Shown: positions 5,227 to 8,209 of the stretch, piece by piece
How positions within the stretch are numbered: the first letter of the stretch is position 1
How the letters are laid out: each line of letters opens with the position of its first letter
NCBI GenBank assembly: GCA_902806105.1
Contig: CADCVI010000132.1
Span: 1 to 8,209, forward strand
Direction: 5' to 3'
Source of the DNA: an uncultured Rubrobacteraceae bacterium
GTDB lineage: Bacteria > Actinomycetota > Rubrobacteria > Rubrobacterales > Rubrobacteraceae
Length of the DNA stretch: 8,209 nucleotides
Made by a program: the position numbers and the translations under genes
The notes under the pieces: model-generated
Told to the model about the DNA's origin: nothing
Seen by the model: the letters and a program-made list of their open reading frames with translations, nothing else
Database searches by the model: none

Positions 5227-6627
5227 TCAGTGGAGATCCGCGAAGAGGTTGTTGAAGGACTCCGCCAGGGTGGGGTGCGCGAGCGGGGCGTCCCGGAGGG
5301 CCTCGAACGGCAGGCCGCCGATCATCGCGATGTGGAGCATGGACATGATCTCACCGCCCTCCACCCCGAGGACCGCGGCGCCGAGGAGCTTCCCCGTGCC
5401 GGCGTCCACGACGGCCTTCATGAAGCCGCGCGTCTCGTCCATCTCCATCGCCCTCGCAACGCGCTTCATGGGCAGACGAGCGACGCGGACGTCCAAACCT
5501 CTCTCCCGGGCCTCCTTCTCGCTCATCCCCACCCTCCCCAACTGGGGATCGGTGTAGACGGTGTACGCGACGATCCGCTCGTCGGTGCTCGCCTCGCTCC
5601 CGTCGAGCAGGTTCGCCTTCAACAGGCGGAAGTCGTCGTAGGCGACGTGGGTAAAGGCGGGACCGCCGTTCACGTCGCCCAGAGCCCACACGCCCGGCGC
5701 GCTCGTCTCGAGCTTCTCGTTCACCCTCACGAAACCCCGGTCGTCCGTCTCGACGCCGCCCGCGCCCGGGTCGAGACGGTCGGTGTTCGGCGTCCGGCCG
5801 GTCGCGACGAGCAGGTGGGAGCCCGCCACCACGCGCTCCCCGTCGGGCGTGGCCACCGTAAGCTCGACCCCACCGTCCCCGGTGCGGGAGACGCGCGAGG
5901 CGTCGGCCTTCAGCAGCACCTCCACGCCGTCCTCCCGCAGGATCTCCGCCACCGCCTCGGCCACGTCCGGGTCCTCGCGGTTGAGGAGCTGACCTCCCCG
6001 CTGCACCACCGTCACCTCGGCGCCGAAGCGCCGGAACATCTGTGCGAACTCCAGCGCGACGTAGCCGCCGCCCAGCACCAGCAGGCGCCCGGGCACCTCG
6101 CCGAGCTCCATGATCGAGGTGGAGTCGAGGTAGGGTACGTCTTCGAGGCCCTCCACCGGCGGCACCGCCGGTCGGGCGCCGACGTTCAAGAAGATCCTGT
6201 CGGCGACGAGGCGGCGCGGCCTTTCGCCGTCGAGGCTCACCTCCAGGGTTCGGGTATCGGCGAACCGGGCCTCCCCCCTGATCAGATCCAAACCCTCCGT
6301 GCCCTCCAGGCTAGCCTCGCTGCCGTCCCTGAAGAGGTCCACGATGTCGCGCTTTCGCTTTCGGACCGTCCGCATGTTCACGCCAACCGGGCCGGTCTCG
6401 ACCCCGTAGTCGGGGGCGCGGCGGGCGATGTGGGCGGCCCGGGCGCTCGCCACCATCGTCTTGGTCGGCGTGCATCCCACGTTCACGCAGGTGCCGCCGA
6501 CGTCGCCCCGCTCCACTATCGCCGTGCGGTGTCCGGCCGCGGCGAGTGCAGCCGCAAGCGGCTTGCCCCCCTGTCCGGTGCCGACGATTATGGCATCGTA
6601 GCGTACCTCTTTACCTGGTGTCGTCAC
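5227..6627 (-). CDS. FAD-dependent disulfide oxidoreductase (mercuric reductase/RclA-like)
   Basis: A 466-aa class I pyridine nucleotide-disulfide oxidoreductase of usual length. The FAD-binding GTGQGG follows strand YDAIIV (residues 10-21). The redox-active disulfide [13 protein letters not shown] has Cys47 and Cys52. The NAD(P)-binding segment [13 protein letters not shown] is at 183-195, the second FAD motif WALGDV at 314-319, and the dimer-interface HPTLAE at 451-456 supplies the catalytic His-Glu pair. It transfers electrons from NAD(P)H through FAD to a disulfide or other acceptor in the cytoplasm. It has neither the N-terminal metal-binding domain nor the C-terminal cysteine pair of MerA, so mercury is an unlikely substrate. 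It resembles the RclA-like group. The GTG at 6627 has GAAAGG eight bases upstream; an ATG 15 codons earlier (6672) lacks a Shine-Dalgarno. It is divergent from the sigma factor gene. Confidence 0.88.
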   Translation of the reverse strand: MTTPGKEVRYDAIIVGTGQGGKPLAAALAAAGHRTAIVERGDVGGTCVNVGCTPTKTMVASARAAHIARRAPDYGVETGPVGVNMRTVRKRKRDIVDLFRDGSEASLEGTEGLDLIRGEARFADTRTLEVSLDGERPRRLVADRIFLNVGARPAVPPVEGLEDVPYLDSTSIMELGEVPGRLLVLGGGYVALEFAQMFRRFGAEVTVVQRGGQLLNREDPDVAEAVAEILREDGVEVLLKADASRVSRTGDGGVELTVATPDGERVVAGSHLLVATGRTPNTDRLDPGAGGVETDDRGFVRVNEKLETSAPGVWALGDVNGGPAFTHVAYDDFRLLKANLLDGSEASTDERIVAYTVYTDPQLGRVGMSEKEARERGLDVRVARLPMKRVARAMEMDETRGFMKAVVDAGTGKLLGAAVLGVEGGEIMSMLHIAMIGGLPFEALRDAPLAHPTLAESFNNLFADLH

Positions 6628-6775
6628 GGTAGTTGCCTTTCTTCGGTCTCTCACGGCTCTCTCTGTGTTCATCGCTACCGACCATCCGAGGCCGCGCTTT
6701 CTTACGCCTCCTATTGCCGGCGAGCGAGGGGGTTCTTCAGACTCCCCTTCCGGGCGAGACGCCGACCCTCTCGTC

Positions 6776-6781
6776 TACAAT
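6776..6781 (+). promoter_or_regulatory. -10 element of the sigma factor gene, leaderless layout
   Basis: TACAAT ends 9 bp before the ATG at 6791. A transcript from it would start about 7-10 bp downstream, at or within three bases of the start codon, and no Shine-Dalgarno is present. No good TTGACA-like -35 lies 16-18 bp upstream, so an activator or an alternative sigma factor may be needed. Confidence 0.45.
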
Positions 6782-6790
6782 GACCGGTCG

Positions 6791-7420
6791 ATGCCGAAGA
6801 AGGAGCGCACCAACGAGGAATGGCTGGCGGGGCTGCGACCCCCGCCGCGCGACGAGGTGCTCGCGGAGCTGCGTGCCCTGCTCGTGCGCGGCCTGGCGGC
6901 AGCGCTGCGCTCCCGGCGCGACGTCTCCCGGGAGGCGGTCGAGGACTTCGCCCAGGAGGCGCTCATGAAGGTCCTCGGCAACCTCGGATCCTTCCGGGGC
7001 GAGAGCCGCTTTACCACCTGGGCCCAGAAGATCTCCGTCAGGGTGGCCCTCACGGAGCTGAGGCGCCAGCGCTGGCGCGACGTGTCGCTGGACGAGGCCC
7101 TCGAGCGGCACGAGCAGACCGGCAGCCGCAAGGACGCGTTCGCCGACGAGGAGCCAACCCCCGAGGAGATTTCGACGCGTGCGGACGCGCTGGCCCTGGT
7201 ACGGAAGTTCATAGACCAGGAGTTGACGGACAAACAGCGCGCGGCCATGACGGTGGTAATGTTCGAAGGTATGCCTCTCGAGGAGGCGGCCCGGCGCATG
7301 GACACCAACAGGGGCGCCCTCTACAAGCTCATGCACGACGCCCGGAAGCGGCTCAAGAGACGCATGGAGGAAGAGGGACTCTCCCCGGAAGAATTGCTCG
7401 CAGCGTTGGCGAAGGGGTAA
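6791..7420 (+). CDS. RNA polymerase sigma factor, ECF-like
   Basis: A 209-aa sigma-70 family protein with regions 2 and 4 only. Region 2 is at about 35-95, with the core-binding EDFAQEALMKVLGNLGSFRG and the region 2.3/2.4 stretch ESRFTTWAQKISVRVALTEL followed by RRQRW. A charged linker spans about 100-135. Region 4 is at about 144-190, with the helix-turn-helix GMPLEEAARRMDTNRGALYKLMHDARKRLKR. It would direct RNA polymerase to a stress or envelope regulon. Met at 6791 is chosen because the upstream extension is not protein-like and because of the -10 placement. A zinc-finger anti-sigma gene follows 55 bp downstream. The divergent oxidoreductase gene could be a target, which is inference. Confidence 0.88.
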   Translation: MPKKERTNEEWLAGLRPPPRDEVLAELRALLVRGLAAALRSRRDVSREAVEDFAQEALMKVLGNLGSFRGESRFTTWAQKISVRVALTELRRQRWRDVSLDEALERHEQTGSRKDAFADEEPTPEEISTRADALALVRKFIDQELTDKQRAAMTVVMFEGMPLEEAARRMDTNRGALYKLMHDARKRLKRRMEEEGLSPEELLAALAKG

Positions 7421-7460
7421 GAGATGGGGGACGCAGGGGGTCGAAAGAGCATGGGGCCAA

Positions 7461-7466
7461 AAGGAG
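7461..7466 (+). promoter_or_regulatory. Ribosome binding site of the anti-sigma gene
   Basis: AAGGAG, nine bases before the TTG at 7476. It supports this unusual start codon; no in-frame ATG or GTG is nearby. Confidence 0.65.
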
Positions 7467-7475
7467 CACACCCTG

Positions 7476-7766
7476 TTGAGTGAGAACCCAAGGGATCTAG
7501 AGCTGACCTTGATGGCGCTGTCGCGCACGCACGAGGAGGAAATCGGCTGCGACGAATGCTTCGATAAGCTGGACCGCTTCGTCGAGATGGAGCTCTCCGG
7601 GCTCGACGCGGCGACGGCGATGCCGCTGGTCGAGGACCACCTGCAAATGTGCGGGGACTGCCGCGAGGAGTTCGAGGCGCTGCTCGAGGCCCTGCGATCG
7701 GAGGAAGGTCATGGTCCGGTCGGTCGCCTGTGGGCCCGGCTGAGACGCTCCCTCGGCTCGAACTGA
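7476..7766 (+). CDS. Zinc-finger (zf-HC2/ZAS) anti-sigma factor, soluble
   Basis: A 96-aa protein starting at TTG with a good ribosome binding site. Residues 24-72 form a zf-HC2-type domain: CDEC (Cys25, Cys28), an amphipathic helix, then HLQMCGDC with His55-x3-Cys59-x2-Cys62, the signature of zinc-binding anti-sigma domains. There is no transmembrane segment; the tail is basic (RLWARLRRSL). It should therefore act in the cytoplasm, as RsrA-type proteins do, not as a membrane-anchored sensor. Known soluble ZAS proteins release their sigma factor when cysteines oxidise and zinc is lost. Whether this one is redox-sensitive is inference from the cysteine pattern. It probably forms an operon with the sigma gene. 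Confidence 0.82.
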   Translation: MSENPRDLELTLMALSRTHEEEIGCDECFDKLDRFVEMELSGLDAATAMPLVEDHLQMCGDCREEFEALLEALRSEEGHGPVGRLWARLRRSLGSN

Positions 7767-8048
7767 GGCTCGGGCTTCTCGCCGGAAGAGGAACGGGGAC
7801 AACGATGAAGACCTTCGGAACACGGACAGGGGGAGCGCAGCACAGACGGGCGCGGCATCTTCGTCCCCAAGAAATCAGGGCTGTGGTGAGCTTCGATATA
7901 AAAACTGGCGCGCTGGGCGCAGAGCTCCCGGCTTTTCTTATGGAGGCCGGACGGCACGAGGACGAGCCTCGGCGAACCGGGATCGTATCAGGATCACACC
8001 GTCGTGGGGCTGCGATGAGGGTTAGCACCCGCAGCGCCGAAGACACCG
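7767..8048 (+). other. Gap between the anti-sigma gene and the NrtS-like gene
   Basis: This 282-bp stretch holds no recognised gene. An 86-codon ORF starts at the ATG at 7805 after GGGGA, but its Arg/Gly/Thr-rich translation matches nothing I know and it would overlap the next gene by 17 nt. An AT-rich TATAAA at 7897-7902 is -10-like without a good -35. Just before the next gene, GCTGC and GCAGC arms (8008-8034) enclose an inner GGGT/ACCC stem. Confidence 0.4.
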
Positions 8049-8209
8049 GTGGAGCCACCGATTAAGAGCAGAAGCCTCTTCGATGCGTTCGACCTGAGGC
8101 GGTTTCTCGAGGTTTGCGGTCGTCCGGCCCACCTTCGCCGGACCGGTACCATCGCGCTCGTCGTCGGCAGCTGGCTTACCTTGTTCAATCAAGGAGGCGC
8201 GATCTGGGC
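8049..8209 (+). CDS. NrtS-like nitrate/nitrite transporter, N-terminal part
   Basis: The first 53 codons are present; the gene runs off the right edge. The translation has a basic cytosolic start, then GRPAHLRRTG and a membrane segment TIALVVGSWLTLFNQGGAIW (34-53). The pattern of a helix ending in LxNQG matches the small two-helix NrtS family linked to nitrate/nitrite transport. GTG at 8049 is the only usable in-frame start after the upstream stop, but it lacks a clear Shine-Dalgarno, so the exact start is uncertain. Family assignment rests on one membrane segment. Confidence 0.55.
   Translation, partial: MEPPIKSRSLFDAFDLRRFLEVCGRPAHLRRTGTIALVVGSWLTLFNQGGAIW

Noticed and set aside
5023..6783. 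586-codon plus-strand open frame opposite the oxidoreductase
   Set aside because: It is the antisense of a well-supported gene in GC-rich DNA; its translation is low-complexity (His/Arg/Val/Glu) with no motifs.
7805..8065. 86-codon ORF after the anti-sigma gene
   Set aside because: No family resemblance, biased Arg/Gly/Thr composition and overlap with the NrtS-like start; it could not be supported as a gene.
1..8209. CRISPR arrays, integrases, transposases or phage genes
   Set aside because: No regularly spaced repeats and no recognisable mobile-element proteins occur in any frame.

Overview
The window is high-GC DNA with GC-rich third codon positions, GTG and TTG starts, and one gene that looks leaderless. 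It carries coenzyme F420 biosynthesis genes. This suits a deep-branching actinobacterium (Rubrobacter-like) or possibly a Chloroflexi/Thermomicrobia relative. The organism is inferred from gene content and composition only.

Layout, left to right. Positions 1-171 hold the N-terminal part of a sulfate-assimilation reductase (cysH, minus strand). It has its own sigma-70-type promoter, a Rrf2/IscR-like palindrome just upstream, and a leader of about 160 nt. Positions 463-2765 (minus) hold a two-gene F420 operon: cofD (2-phospho-L-lactate transferase/FbiA), translationally coupled to a CofC-CofE fusion (guanylyltransferase plus F420:glutamate ligase). About 680 bp without a recognisable gene follow. 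At 3448-4134 (minus) is a membrane methyltransferase of the NnrU/MddA/isoprenylcysteine type. Another gap of about 460 bp follows, with a perfect inverted repeat and one doubtful 41-codon ORF. At 4646-5002 (minus) is a small DsrE-like protein with a CxxC motif, ending in a strong intrinsic terminator. At 5227-6627 (minus) is a flavin disulfide oxidoreductase of the mercuric-reductase/RclA-like type.

On the plus strand, 6791-7420 encodes an ECF-like sigma factor with no Shine-Dalgarno and a -10 element abutting the start. It is followed by 7476-7766, a small soluble zinc-finger anti-sigma factor. The right edge (8049 onward) is the start of an NrtS-like nitrate/nitrite transporter gene.

How the parts may work together: CofD and CofC-E catalyse the late steps of F420 assembly. 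No FO synthase and no dehydro-F420 reductase domain is present here. The other genes share a thiol/redox theme: CysH, the DsrE-like protein, the disulfide oxidoreductase, and a cysteine-rich anti-sigma factor beside a sigma factor divergent from that oxidoreductase. That theme is an inference from adjacency. Nothing here is clearly a new defence or mobile system. The most distinctive points are the CofC-CofE fusion, the palindrome at the cysH promoter and the leaderless sigma/anti-sigma pair.
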